Below the pieces are notes generated by a model that ran no database searches, was not told the origin of the DNA, and was given only the letters and a program-made list of their open reading frames with translations. Below, piece by piece: positions 26,758 through 34,751 of a DNA stretch of 64,000 bases. The stretch spans positions 1,054,001-1,118,000 of the forward strand of contig NZ_CP020700.1 of assembly GCF_003932715.1 (NCBI RefSeq), read 5' to 3'. Source of the stretch: Streptomyces tsukubensis. GTDB taxonomy: Bacteria; Actinomycetota; Actinomycetes; Streptomycetales; Streptomycetaceae. How positions within the stretch are numbered: position 1 is the stretch's first letter; each line of letters begins with the position of its first letter. A program made the translations under genes and the position numbers.

Positions 26758-28069
26758 TGAGCCTCCTGGTGCTGTCGCCGTCCGCCCTGGTGCGGGCCGG
26801 TTCAGCATACGTGCGGCGCGGCGGCCGCCAGTCGGCGATTCCGTCGAAGGCCCGGACCGCGGCCCCGGGGCCCAGAAGGGCGGTGAGGGCCATCAGACCG
26901 TCCCGGAGGGCGACCGCCGGGCGGCTGTGCAGGGAGTGGAGGCGGAACACGCGGGCGGCGCGGCGGACGATGCGGGACGTGCGGGGCAGCCGGTCGGCGG
27001 TGTACGCGGCGAGGCCGGCGCCCAGGTCGGCGCCGGCGCAGTGGTGGGCGAGGACGACGGCGTCCTCCACGGCCTGGTTGCCGCCCTGGCCGAGTGAGGG
27101 TGCCATGGCGTGGGCCGCGTCTCCGACGAGGACGGTACGGCCGCGGTGGAAGGCGGGCAGCGGATCGGTCATCTGGTGGACGTCGTGGCGGAGGACACCC
27201 TCCGGGGCCGCGGCGGCGATCAGCCGTGGAATCGGGTCGTGCCAGTCGCCGTAGCGGCGCAGCAGCTCGGCCCGTTCGTCGTCGGCGCGTTCGCCCTCGG
27301 GCGCCACGGCCGCCGCATAGGCGTAGATCCGGCCGTCCTTCAGGAGATGGCTGCCCCAGATACGGCCGGCGCCCCAGGTCTCGTGGGGCTGGAACCCGTC
27401 AACGCCGCAGCCGCCGCAGCCGCCGCAGGCGCTGCAGGCGCCGGGGACGACGATGCGCCAGGTGGTGAGACCGGAGTAGCGGGGTCCGGGGTGGTCGGGG
27501 AAGAGGACCCGGCGTACGGCGGAGTGGATGCCGTCGGCACCGACCACGAGTTCGGCCTCGATCCCGGTCTCCGGCCCGGCCCCGGGTCCGGTCCCGGCGG
27601 GTCCGGTCGCGGTGGCCGGTCCGGTCCCGTCGTACCGGACGGCGACCCGTGCGGGACGCCCGCCGGCCGCTCCGGGGTCGACGAGCCGGGCGGGGCTGCC
27701 GGTGCGCACGGTGCCGTCCGGCAGCCCGCTCAGGAGCCGTTCGATCAGGGTGGCCCGGTGCAGCAGCACGACGGGGCCGCCGAACCGGGCGGCCAGTGCT
27801 TCGCTGTTCATCCGGGTGAGCCACCGGCCGCCGGGGTTGCGCAGTCCCCCGTCGCCCTGCCAGGCGGCCAGGGAGCGGATCTCGTCGCCCAGCCCCACCG
27901 TGTCGAGGGCCCGCTGCGCGTTGGGGGCGAGGGCGATCCCGGCCCCGACCGGGTCGAGGGAGGGAGCCCGCTCCAGGACGGTGACCTGCCAGCCGTCCCG
28001 GTGGAGGGCGACGGCCGCGGTCAGCCCTCCGATTCCGCCGCCGATCACGACGGCACGCTGCTTCGTCAT
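26630..28069 (-). CDS. FAD-dependent aromatic-type monooxygenase, 3' end runs into next gene
   Basis: 479 residues as read. The FAD motif AVVIGGGIGGLTAAVALHRD is near residue 6; the second FAD region LVGDAAHAMAPSLGQGGNQA near 330; a DG-type motif, VVGADGIHSAV, near 165. It belongs to the salicylate hydroxylase-like group of flavoprotein monooxygenases. A Cys/Gly-rich stretch (ACSACGGCGGCGVDG) near 215 is unusual. Homologues normally end soon after a motif like FDGIADWRPP; here about 60 Arg-rich residues follow and overlap the Gfo/Idh gene. A frameshift near 26810-26850, real or a sequencing error, would give a stop at 26802-26804. ATG 28069 with GGAGG upstream is the best start. Controlled by the divergent TetR (inference). 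Confidence 0.85.
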   Translation of the reverse strand: MTKQRAVVIGGGIGGLTAAVALHRDGWQVTVLERAPSLDPVGAGIALAPNAQRALDTVGLGDEIRSLAAWQGDGGLRNPGGRWLTRMNSEALAARFGGPVVLLHRATLIERLLSGLPDGTVRTGSPARLVDPGAAGGRPARVAVRYDGTGPATATGPAGTGPGAGPETGIEAELVVGADGIHSAVRRVLFPDHPGPRYSGLTTWRIVVPGACSACGGCGGCGVDGFQPHETWGAGRIWGSHLLKDGRIYAYAAAVAPEGERADDERAELLRRYGDWHDPIPRLIAAAAPEGVLRHDVHQMTDPLPAFHRGRTVLVGDAAHAMAPSLGQGGNQAVEDAVVLAHHCAGADLGAGLAAYTADRLPRTSRIVRRAARVFRLHSLHSRPAVALRDGLMALTALLGPGAAVRAFDGIADWRPPRRTYAEPARTRADGDSTRRLSEGRLHRSRRYRAEGVPPGPGHPARGRTASADPQCRHPRPDR

Positions 28070-28086
28070 GGGCACCCCTCCGTTCA

Positions 28087-28129
28087 ACTACATCTGTAGT
28101 GACGGCATCAACGCTACTACATATGTAGT
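28087..28129. promoter_or_regulatory. paired palindromic operators for TetR/FAD monooxygenase
   Basis: ACTACATATGTAGT at 28116-28129 is a perfect 14-bp palindrome. ACTACATCTGTAGT at 28087-28100 is the same with one central change. Centres are 29 bp apart, between the monooxygenase and TetR genes. The pair is the probable binding site for the TetR and would block both promoters. Confidence 0.75.
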
Positions 28130-28150
28130 GCGGGCGGTAGATTGGGTCGT

Positions 28151-28798
28151 ATGACACGACCCATCGCCTCCGGACCTTCCGGGGCCGGACCTGCGGCGAC
28201 CCGCGCCGAGCTGATTGCCGACACCGCCCTGCGGCTGCTGGCGGAGCGCGGGATGCGCGGGCTCACCCACCGGGCCGTGGACGAGGTCGCCGGACTTCCC
28301 CAGGGCTCCACATCGAACGGCGCCCGCACCCGGCTCGCCCTGCTGGAACTGGCCGTACGGCGGCTGGCCGAACGGGAGGCGGAGGTGCTCGGCATGACCG
28401 GTCTCCCGGGGCCGGGCAGCGGACTCGCGGCGTTCGCCGACGCCTTCGCGCTCGCCGTGCACCGCTATCTGACCGGCCACCGCCAACTGGTCGTGGCCCG
28501 GTACGAACTGGCCCTGGAGGCCACCCGCCGCCCCGAACTGCGCGCCGTCTACGATGCCGCGGGCGGCCGGATGCGCGCCCCGCTGATCGCCCTGATGGCC
28601 GGGGCGGGGTCGGCCGCACCGGAACGGCACGCGCTGTCCCTGATCGCCTGGGCGGACGGGCTGATGTTCACCTGTGCGGCGGGCTCGTACCACGATGCGG
28701 TCCCGAGCCGGGAGGACCTCAGGACCGGCTTCGGGGAGCTTCTGCACGGCATGCTCACACCCCCGGAGCCCGCCCCGGGGCCCCCGCCGACCCCCTGA
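28151..28798 (+). CDS. TetR family regulator
   Basis: 215 residues, ATG 28151. The N-terminal helix-turn-helix spans about residues 15-60 (LIADTALRLLAERGMRGLTH, then RAVDEVAGLPQGSTSNG). The ligand domain is Ala/Arg/Leu-rich (ALEATRRPELRAVYDAAGGR) and ends in a disordered Pro tail. A TTG nine bases upstream is possible but not needed. It is divergent from the FAD monooxygenase, with two matching palindromes between them, so it probably represses the monooxygenase and itself until an aromatic ligand binds (inference). Confidence 0.92.
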   Translation: MTRPIASGPSGAGPAATRAELIADTALRLLAERGMRGLTHRAVDEVAGLPQGSTSNGARTRLALLELAVRRLAEREAEVLGMTGLPGPGSGLAAFADAFALAVHRYLTGHRQLVVARYELALEATRRPELRAVYDAAGGRMRAPLIALMAGAGSAAPERHALSLIAWADGLMFTCAAGSYHDAVPSREDLRTGFGELLHGMLTPPEPAPGPPPTP

Positions 28799-28862
28799 AC
28801 GGCCGGGGCGGGCCCGGTACCCGCCCCCGAGCACCCGCCCGCTGTCACTCGTACGGAGCAAC

Positions 28863-29372
28863 GTGCGCGCGTACGGCTCCGTACGCGCCCCCGGGCCCAG
28901 CAGAGTGGCGACCGTGCCGCGAACGACGAACGCCACCGCCGCCCTGACCGCGCTGACGGTCTGGGCCGTCCTCGGTCTCAGCGTCACCGGCTGTGTGACG
29001 GTGGCCCCGCAGCGCTCCGCGGAGCCCGCGCCCCCACCGCCCACCAGTGCGCCGCCGCCCCCCGTCGTACACCCCCAGATCGTCCGTCAGCCGGCGCTGG
29101 AGTCGCTGGTCCGGCCGTCCGGACCGGCGCCGTCGCCGAGCGCGTCGCGGACCGTGCGCCCGGCGGCTCCCCCGCCCCGGACGGAGCGCCGGCGGCCGCC
29201 CGCCGCCACCCCGGAGCGCCCACGGCACCGCCCCGTGCAGCCACCGCGCCGGCCCGTTCCCGCGGTACGGCCGGGGTCCGTCCCGGACGTCTGCGGACTG
29301 GCCGAGTCCTACGGCAGCTGGAGCCGGAACAGCGCCCAGGCCAGGATCTGCCGGGACGCCGCCCGCTACTGA
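28863..29372 (+). CDS. small Pro-rich lipoprotein, unknown function
   Basis: 169 residues from GTG 28863, which has GGAG five to eight bases upstream; GTG 28905 and 28914 are in-frame alternatives. A signal peptide ends in the lipobox VTGC (ALTVWAVLGLSVTGC). Then comes a long Pro/Arg/Ala linker and a short conserved-looking C-terminal module, VPDVCGLAESYGSWSRNSAQ, with two Cys that could form a disulfide. It would be anchored outside the membrane with a flexible stalk. No known family. Confidence 0.65.
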   Translation: MRAYGSVRAPGPSRVATVPRTTNATAALTALTVWAVLGLSVTGCVTVAPQRSAEPAPPPPTSAPPPPVVHPQIVRQPALESLVRPSGPAPSPSASRTVRPAAPPPRTERRRPPAATPERPRHRPVQPPRRPVPAVRPGSVPDVCGLAESYGSWSRNSAQARICRDAARY

Positions 29373-29388
29373 GCCCGGCCCGTACGGA

Positions 29389-29871
29389 TCACCCGAGCGG
29401 GCCGCCCGGGTCGAGCTGCCGCGCCAGCGCGTCGATTCCGGTACGGATCCGCCGTCCATGACCGTCGTCTCCGCCGAGGGCGTCCAGCGCGCCGCGGGCC
29501 CGGGCCAGATGGAGCCGGGCCGCCTCCGGGTGGTGCAGCCGCAGATAGCCCACGGCGAGGTCGAGATGGAGCGCGGGGCCGAGCGCGCGCAGGGCCTGCG
29601 CGGCCTCCGGGGACGCCTTCCCGGCCCGGCCCGCGTCGGCCGCGGCGAGGGCCCGCAGATCCCAGGCGAGGGCATCGCCCGGATCGTCCTGCGCATCTGC
29701 GAGATAGCGGGCGAGCGTACAGCGGTGGAGCGCCTCGCCGCCGTCGCCGAGTTCGGACCAGAGCGCGGCGAAGCGGTTCCGGGCCTCTTCGCGGTCGCCG
29801 GCGTGGAGCAGCATGGCGGCCTGCCCGATCCGGGTCGTCAGGGCATCGTCGAACGCCTGTTGCTGGGTCAC
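29389..29871 (-). CDS. TPR-like helical hypothetical protein
   Basis: 160 residues, GTG start. The sequence is a regular run of amphipathic helices (IGQAAMLLHAGDREEARNRF, LHRCTLARYLADAQDDPGDA, LAVGYLRLHHPEAARLHLAR) with alternating small and large residues, typical of tetratricopeptide repeats. No catalytic residues. TPR proteins usually serve as binding scaffolds; the partner is unknown. It is the likely distal neighbour of ung on the minus strand, but separated from it by two hairpins. Confidence 0.7.
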   Translation of the reverse strand: MTQQQAFDDALTTRIGQAAMLLHAGDREEARNRFAALWSELGDGGEALHRCTLARYLADAQDDPGDALAWDLRALAAADAGRAGKASPEAAQALRALGPALHLDLAVGYLRLHHPEAARLHLARARGALDALGGDDGHGRRIRTGIDALARQLDPGGPLG

Positions 29872-29997
29872 CGCGGCCTCCCGCGTCGGTGCGGCGCCGG
29901 GGTGGCGGCTCCCGCCCCGGCGGTGGCGCTGATTCCGCCGGGAGCGACGCTAACCGCAGACCGTACGAATCCGTGTCAGGCCGGGCCCTGCGGCCCG

Positions 29998-30027
29998 GTC
30001 CGGCACCGGGCGCGCCCGGTGCCGGAC
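29998..30027 (-). terminator. hairpin upstream of TPR-like gene
   Basis: 13-bp perfect arms (29998-30010, 30015-30027) with loop CGCG, in the ung/TPR-like intergenic region. A second terminator barrier after ung is plausible. Confidence 0.5.
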
Positions 30028-30079
30028 AGCCGGACGTCGCCGCCGCTTCCCCCCGTCGGCCGCCGGCCGCCCCGGCACG

Positions 30080-30121
30080 GCCTCCGGCCCGCATCCGGGG
30101 TCCCGGATGGGGGCCGGAGGC
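30080..30121 (-). terminator. ung terminator, long two-part hairpin
   Basis: Outer stem 30080-30090 with 30111-30121 (11 bp, perfect) and inner stem 30092-30099 with 30102-30109 (8 bp), starting 7 bp after the ung stop on the minus strand. Confidence 0.7.
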
Positions 30122-30127
30122 AGCAGG

Positions 30128-30811
30128 TCAGCCCAGGTTCGGGATGCGCCAGTCGATCGGCTCGTGCCCCTGCGCCGCGACCGCCGCGTTGATCTGCGTG
30201 AACGGCTGGGATCCGAAGAACTTCTTGGCCGACAGCGGCGACGGGTGCGCGCCCTTGACGACCACGTGCCGGGTCTCGTCGATCAGCGGCAGCTTCTTCT
30301 GCGCGTAGTTCCCCCAGAGGACGAAGACCGCGGGATCGGGCCGCTCGGCCACGGCCCGGATGACCGCGTCCGTCACCTTCTCCCAGCCCTTGCCCTTGTG
30401 GGAGTTGGCCTCACCGGCCCGGACCGTCAGCACGGCGTTGAGCAGCAGCACCCCCTGCTGGGCCCAGGGCATCAGATAGCCGTTGTCCGGGACGGGCAGC
30501 CCGAGCTCCGCCGCCATCTCCTTGTAGATGTTCCGCAGGGACGGCGGAATCTTGACGCCCGGCCGGACCGAGAAGCACAGCCCGTGGCCCTGCCCCTCGC
30601 CGTGGTAGGGGTCCTGGCCGAGGATGAGGACCTTGACCTTCTCGTACGGAGTGGCCTCCAGGGCGGCGAAGACCTCCTCACGGGGCGGATAGACCGGCCC
30701 CCGGGCCCGCTCCTCCTCGACGAACTCGGTCAGCTCCTTGAAATAGGGCTTCTGCAGCTCGTCGCCGAGGACGCCGCGCCAGGACTCGGGCAGCAGGTCG
30801 GTGTCGGTCAC
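30128..30811 (-). CDS. ung: uracil-DNA glycosylase
   Basis: 227 residues, family 1 UDG. It removes uracil from DNA to start base-excision repair. The water-activating loop VLILGQDPYHGEGQGHGLCF is near residue 64; VFVLWGNYAQKK is the uracil-recognition strand (Asn), and HPSPLSAKKFFGSQPF the minor-groove intercalation loop with the catalytic His, near 190. Ends in KKFFGSQPFTQIN as expected. A strong hairpin follows. The upstream neighbour on the same strand, 108 bp away, is a binding lipoprotein, so no operon is implied. Confidence 0.97.
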   Translation of the reverse strand: MTDTDLLPESWRGVLGDELQKPYFKELTEFVEEERARGPVYPPREEVFAALEATPYEKVKVLILGQDPYHGEGQGHGLCFSVRPGVKIPPSLRNIYKEMAAELGLPVPDNGYLMPWAQQGVLLLNAVLTVRAGEANSHKGKGWEKVTDAVIRAVAERPDPAVFVLWGNYAQKKLPLIDETRHVVVKGAHPSPLSAKKFFGSQPFTQINAAVAAQGHEPIDWRIPNLG

Positions 30812-30919
30812 GTCAAGAACCTCCGGAATGCGTTGCGTTGCCGAGCACAGAACCTACCGGGACCCACTGACAACGGGTCCGGCCGCCCGGTCTTCAGCGC
30901 CTCCGGACACCCCGGATCC

Positions 30920-32497
30920 TCACCACTTGCCCTTGCGGAACAGCTCCCAGACCTGCATCACGGTCTGCGGGTCGAGGGCCCGCTCGGCGCCGCCGATCTC
31001 CGCCGTGGTGGCGAGGTACAGCTTGCCCTGCCAGAGCGGCAGCAGCCGGACGTCGGCGGCCATGATCTGCTGGGCCCGGTGGAACTGGCGGGCGACCGCA
31101 CCCCGGTCGACCTCCTGCCTCGACTGCGGCAGCAGCTTCTCGGTGATCTCCGCGTTCCGGTACGGCGTGTTCAGGGCGTTCCGCTCGCCGACGAAGGGGG
31201 CGATGAAGTTGTCCGGGTCGGGGAAGTCGGGGAACCAGCCGCGCCCGAAGACCGGGTACTGCCCGGCCGAGTACCCCTTCTGGAACTCGGCCCACGGCTT
31301 GCCCCGTACGGTCACCCGGAACAGCCCCGAGGTGTCCAGCTGCTTCTTGATCTCCGCGAACTCGGCCTCCGTCGAGGAGCCGTAGCGGTCGGTGGCGTAC
31401 CACAGCTCCAGCGGCACGGGCTCGTCGATCCCCGCGTCTTCGAGGATCTTCCGGGCCTTGTCCCGGTCCGGCTCGCCGTAGACGTCGAAGAACTGGCCGG
31501 TGTGTCCGGCGATCCCCTTGGGGACCATCGAGTAGAGCGGCTCGGCCGTGCCGCGGTAGACCGTGCGGACGAGCTTTCCCCGGTCGATGAGCTGGGCTAT
31601 CGCCCGGCGCACGGCGAGCTTTCCGGCCACCGGGTCGGCGGCGTTGAAGACCAGGTAGCGGATGTCCGCACCGACCGACTCCACCAGCCGGAGATTCTTG
31701 TGCTGGGGCAGCCCGTCCTGGAACTTGCCGACCTCGGGCGCGCTCAGTCCGCGGTAGGTCACGTCGATCTTCCGGTCCTCCAGCGCCTTGACCATCGTGG
31801 CCGAGTCCTTGAAGTACCGGATGGTCACGGAATCGTTCCTGCGCTGGGCGAACCCCTTGTACGAACCGTTCCTGTCCAGCTCGGCCCGGTCGCCCTTGGC
31901 GTACTTCTTGAGGACGTACGGCCCCGATCCCGTGAGCTTTCCGTCGGTGCGCAGCTCATCGGCGGGGTACTCGCCCGGCGGGACCAGCGAGAGCGCGGGC
32001 GTGGCCAGGATGAACGGGAAGGTGGCGTCGGGGACCTTCAGCCGGAAGGTGACGCTCCGGCTCCCGCTGGTCTCCACCGAGGCCAGGGAGCCCAGCAGCG
32101 CCTGCGGCCCCTGCTTCGAGTTGATCGTACGGATCCGGTCCACCGTGTGCTTGACGGCCCTGGCGTCCAGCTTCTCCCCGTTGGAGAAGGTCAGGTCCTT
32201 GCGGAGTTCGCAGGTGTACGTCCTGTTGGCCGCGTCGCTGAACTTGCACTCCGCGGCGTCGGGCTGCGGAGTCGTGCTCCCGGTCGGAAAGCTGAGCAGC
32301 GTCTGGAAGACGTTCCGGTACAGCTCCCAGGAGCCGTCGTAGGCGGCGGCGGGGTCGAGCGTCGACGGCTCGCTGACCGTTCCGACGGTGACGTTCCCCT
32401 TGCCGTCGGCCTCGGCGTCGGTGAACACGCCGCATCCCGCGAGCAGGGAGATGGACGCCAGGGCCCCGGCGCCTCGCAGAGAGTTCCGGTAGAACAC
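30920..32497 (-). CDS. peptide/nickel-type ABC substrate-binding lipoprotein (SBP_bac_5)
   Basis: 525 residues from GTG 32497, which has GAGGAG 9 bases upstream. The signal peptide ends at the lipobox LLAGC (ISLLAGCGVF). The extracellular body has the SBP_bac_5 start VGTVSEPSTLDPAAAYDGSW and central RKDLTFSNGEKLDARAVKHT. Length is normal. It would capture oligopeptides or similar ligands at the outer face of the membrane. No permease or ATPase gene is next to it, so it is an orphan that must work with a transporter elsewhere or act in sensing. Confidence 0.88.
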   Translation of the reverse strand: MFYRNSLRGAGALASISLLAGCGVFTDAEADGKGNVTVGTVSEPSTLDPAAAYDGSWELYRNVFQTLLSFPTGSTTPQPDAAECKFSDAANRTYTCELRKDLTFSNGEKLDARAVKHTVDRIRTINSKQGPQALLGSLASVETSGSRSVTFRLKVPDATFPFILATPALSLVPPGEYPADELRTDGKLTGSGPYVLKKYAKGDRAELDRNGSYKGFAQRRNDSVTIRYFKDSATMVKALEDRKIDVTYRGLSAPEVGKFQDGLPQHKNLRLVESVGADIRYLVFNAADPVAGKLAVRRAIAQLIDRGKLVRTVYRGTAEPLYSMVPKGIAGHTGQFFDVYGEPDRDKARKILEDAGIDEPVPLELWYATDRYGSSTEAEFAEIKKQLDTSGLFRVTVRGKPWAEFQKGYSAGQYPVFGRGWFPDFPDPDNFIAPFVGERNALNTPYRNAEITEKLLPQSRQEVDRGAVARQFHRAQQIMAADVRLLPLWQGKLYLATTAEIGGAERALDPQTVMQVWELFRKGKW

Positions 32498-32615
32498 GTG
32501 CGCACGCTCCTCTTTCGGCCGCGATCCGGCGGACCCTACCGCAGTGCCCCACCGGGGTCGGATCCGGATCCCGGCAGGGCACTTGATCGGTCGGCGCCGC
32601 TCGGCGCGATGTACC

Positions 32616-33392
32616 TCAATGCACTCCGGCTGTGAGGAAGATACCTCCGTCGACCACGAGCGTCTGCCCCGTGATCCAGTCCGATTGCGAAGAAGTGAGA
32701 AAAGCTGCCGCGCCTCCGATGTCCTCGGGCACACCGAGCCTGCCGAGCGGGTACTCGGCGGCCGCCTCGGCCTCCCGGCCCTCGTACAGCGCCCGGGCGA
32801 ACCGTGTCCTGACGACGGCCGGGGCGATGGCGTTGACCCGTACCCCGGGAGCGAATTCATGGGCGAGCTGCACGGTCAGATTGACCATGGCCGCCTTGCT
32901 CATCCCGTACGCGCCGACGAGCGGCGACGGGGCGAGCCCGGCGACGGACGAGATGTTGACGATCGCCCCGCCGTGCTCGCGCTGCCAGGCGTGCCAGGTC
33001 TGCTGCGCGAAGCCGAGCGCGGAGATCACATTGGTGTCGTACACCTTGCGGACGACCCCGAGGTCCAGATCCGCGAGCGGTCCGTAGACCGGGTTGGTGC
33101 CCGCGTTGTTGACGAGGAAGTCGATTCGGCCGAAGGCCTCCATCGTGCGGGCCACGGCCGTGACGCGGTGCTCGTCGTCATGGGCCTTGCCCGCGACGGC
33201 GATCACCCGGTCCGGGCCGAGCCGCGCCACGGCGTCCCGCAGCGCGTCCTCGCCGCGGCCGGTGATGCAGACCCGGTCGCCGCGCGCGACCAGCGCTTCG
33301 GCGACCGCGTATCCGATACCCCGGCTGGCGCCGGTGACCAGGGCGACCCGTCCGCTGTCGGCCGCCGGTCCCTCGTTCGTTGCGCTCTCCAC
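32616..33392 (-). CDS. SDR oxidoreductase (FabG-like)
   Basis: 258 residues. TGASRGIGYAVAEAL is the cofactor loop (an Arg after it hints at NADPH); NNAGTNPVYG, the catalytic Ser in NISSVAG, the YGMSK Tyr/Lys pair and the NAIAPAVVRTRFA motif are all present. The closing motif GQTLVVDGG is that of 3-oxoacyl-ACP reductase-like SDRs. It is 12 bp downstream of the next FabG-like gene on the same strand, so the two form an operon and may reduce related acyl intermediates. Confidence 0.9.
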   Translation of the reverse strand: MESATNEGPAADSGRVALVTGASRGIGYAVAEALVARGDRVCITGRGEDALRDAVARLGPDRVIAVAGKAHDDEHRVTAVARTMEAFGRIDFLVNNAGTNPVYGPLADLDLGVVRKVYDTNVISALGFAQQTWHAWQREHGGAIVNISSVAGLAPSPLVGAYGMSKAAMVNLTVQLAHEFAPGVRVNAIAPAVVRTRFARALYEGREAEAAAEYPLGRLGVPEDIGGAAAFLTSSQSDWITGQTLVVDGGIFLTAGVH

Positions 33393-33404
33393 GGCCCGCC
33401 CCCG

Positions 33405-34166
33405 TCAGTCGAGCGGTCCGCCGGCCACGTACAGCACCTGTCCCGAGACGAAGCCCGTGTCGTCGGCGGCGAAGAAGGCGATCGCCCCGGCGACGTCCTC
33501 CGGACGGCCGACGCGCTGGACCGGGATCTGGGTGGCCGCGGCCGCCTGGAAGTCCTCGAAGTCCATCCCGACCCGGGCGGCGGTCTGCGCGGTCATCTCG
33601 GTGGCGATGAATCCGGGGGCGACGGCGTTCGCGGTGATGCCGAACTTGCCGAGCTCCTTGGCGAGGGTCTTGGTGAACCCCTGGAGTCCGGCCTTCACGG
33701 CCGAGTAGTTGGCCTGGCCCCGGTTGCCGAGGGCCGACGACGACGAGAGCGAGACGATCCGCCCGAAACCGGCGTCCACCATGTGCTTCTGGCACGCCCG
33801 TGCCATCAGGAAGGCGCCCTTGAGGTGCACGTTCATCACCGTGTCCCAGTCGGACTCGGTCATTTTGAAGAGCAGGTTGTCCCGCAGGACGCCCGCGTTG
33901 TTGACGAGGACGACCGGCGGACCGAGTTCGGCGGCGATCCGTTCGACGGCGGCCTCGACCGCGGCGGCGTCGGAGACGTCGCAGCCGACGGCGAGCGCCC
34001 GGCCGCCGGCCGAGGTGATCTTCTCGACGGTCTCGGCGCACGCCGCTTCGTCGAGGTCGAGTACGGCGACGGCGCGGCCGTCGGCCGCCAGCCTGACCGC
34101 GGTGGCCGCGCCGATGCCGCGCGCGGCTCCGGTCACGACGGCTACGCGCTGCTCGGTGGTGGACAT
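33405..34166 (-). CDS. 3-oxoacyl-ACP reductase-like SDR (FabG type)
   Basis: 253 residues from ATG 34166, preceded by GAGGAG. The sequence has TGAARGIGAATAVRLA, NNAGVLRDNLLFKMTESDWD, catalytic SLSSSSALGNRGQANYSAVK and the FabG ending VLYVAGGPLD. The Asn-Ser-Tyr-Lys tetrad is complete. This close FabG resemblance suggests reduction of 3-oxoacyl thioesters, either in acyl-CoA metabolism or fatty acid synthesis. It is the first gene of a two-SDR operon; an imperfect palindrome lies about 85 bp upstream. Confidence 0.9.
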   Translation of the reverse strand: MSTTEQRVAVVTGAARGIGAATAVRLAADGRAVAVLDLDEAACAETVEKITSAGGRALAVGCDVSDAAAVEAAVERIAAELGPPVVLVNNAGVLRDNLLFKMTESDWDTVMNVHLKGAFLMARACQKHMVDAGFGRIVSLSSSSALGNRGQANYSAVKAGLQGFTKTLAKELGKFGITANAVAPGFIATEMTAQTAARVGMDFEDFQAAAATQIPVQRVGRPEDVAGAIAFFAADDTGFVSGQVLYVAGGPLD

Positions 34167-34250
34167 GCTGCTTCTCCTCGCCCTGGGTGGGGGCTCGCCC
34201 GGGATGCCCCGGACCGGGTTCCGTCCCCTGTCCGAGGCGTACGACGCCCG

Positions 34251-34268
34251 AGTGAGCGACCGCTTAGT
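34251..34268 (-). promoter_or_regulatory. imperfect palindrome upstream of FabG operon
   Basis: On the minus strand ACTAAGCGGTCGCTCACT has seven of nine base pairs complementary around its centre. It lies 85-102 bp upstream of the FabG start. Similar TAAGCG/CGCTNA elements are bound by TetR proteins controlling acyl-CoA genes in actinobacteria (general recollection). No regulator gene is adjacent. Confidence 0.4.
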
Positions 34269-34367
34269 ACCATTCCGCAGACGTGACGCTAGAAGCAGCG
34301 GCACCCGGTGTCAACGGTCACCCGGAGGTGCGGCGCACGGCCGGGTGACCGTCGGCACCGGGTCGGC

Positions 34368-34751
34368 TCACCGCACCAGCAGTTCGTGGAGGCGCGCCAG
34401 TTCGGCCGCGGGGTCGGCGGTCAGACCCGTGTGCACCGGGCCCGGCTGGACGACCGTGGAACGGGGCGCCACCAGCCAGCGGAAGCGGCGGCCTGCATCG
34501 TCCCCGGCGGCCTGACCGGCGCCCGCGCCGCCGCCGCAGACGCCTTCGACGGCGTGCAGGGCCGCGCGTACCCCCGTCGTATCGGCGTCCGGGTCGAGGG
34601 CCTTCAGCTTCACCTCGTCCAGATGGGTGAGCGCGCCGACGAAGGACCGGGCCCGGCAGTACAGCACGACGCCCGCGTTGAAGTACTCCCCGCGCTCGAC
34701 CCGCGGGACCACCCGCAGCAGCGCGTACTCGAAGACGACCCGCCCGCTCAT
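34368..34751 (-). CDS. DUF3037 protein
   Basis: 127 residues; DUF3037. It has the family start FEYALLRVVPRVERGEYFNA and GVVLYCRARSFVGALTHLD. It overlaps the upstream HipA-like kinase by ATGA, so it is translated in a fixed ratio to that protein. DUF3037 next to a HipA-like protein is a recurrent pair in bacteria; no biochemical role is established. Likely a partner or substrate of the kinase (inference). Confidence 0.9.
   Translation of the reverse strand: MSGRVVFEYALLRVVPRVERGEYFNAGVVLYCRARSFVGALTHLDEVKLKALDPDADTTGVRAALHAVEGVCGGGAGAGQAAGDDAGRRFRWLVAPRSTVVQPGPVHTGLTADPAAELARLHELLVR

Noticed and set aside
30107..32635. An 842-residue plus-strand frame across ung and the binding protein
   Set aside because: Antisense to two clear genes; Leu/Gly/Arg-rich without family features.
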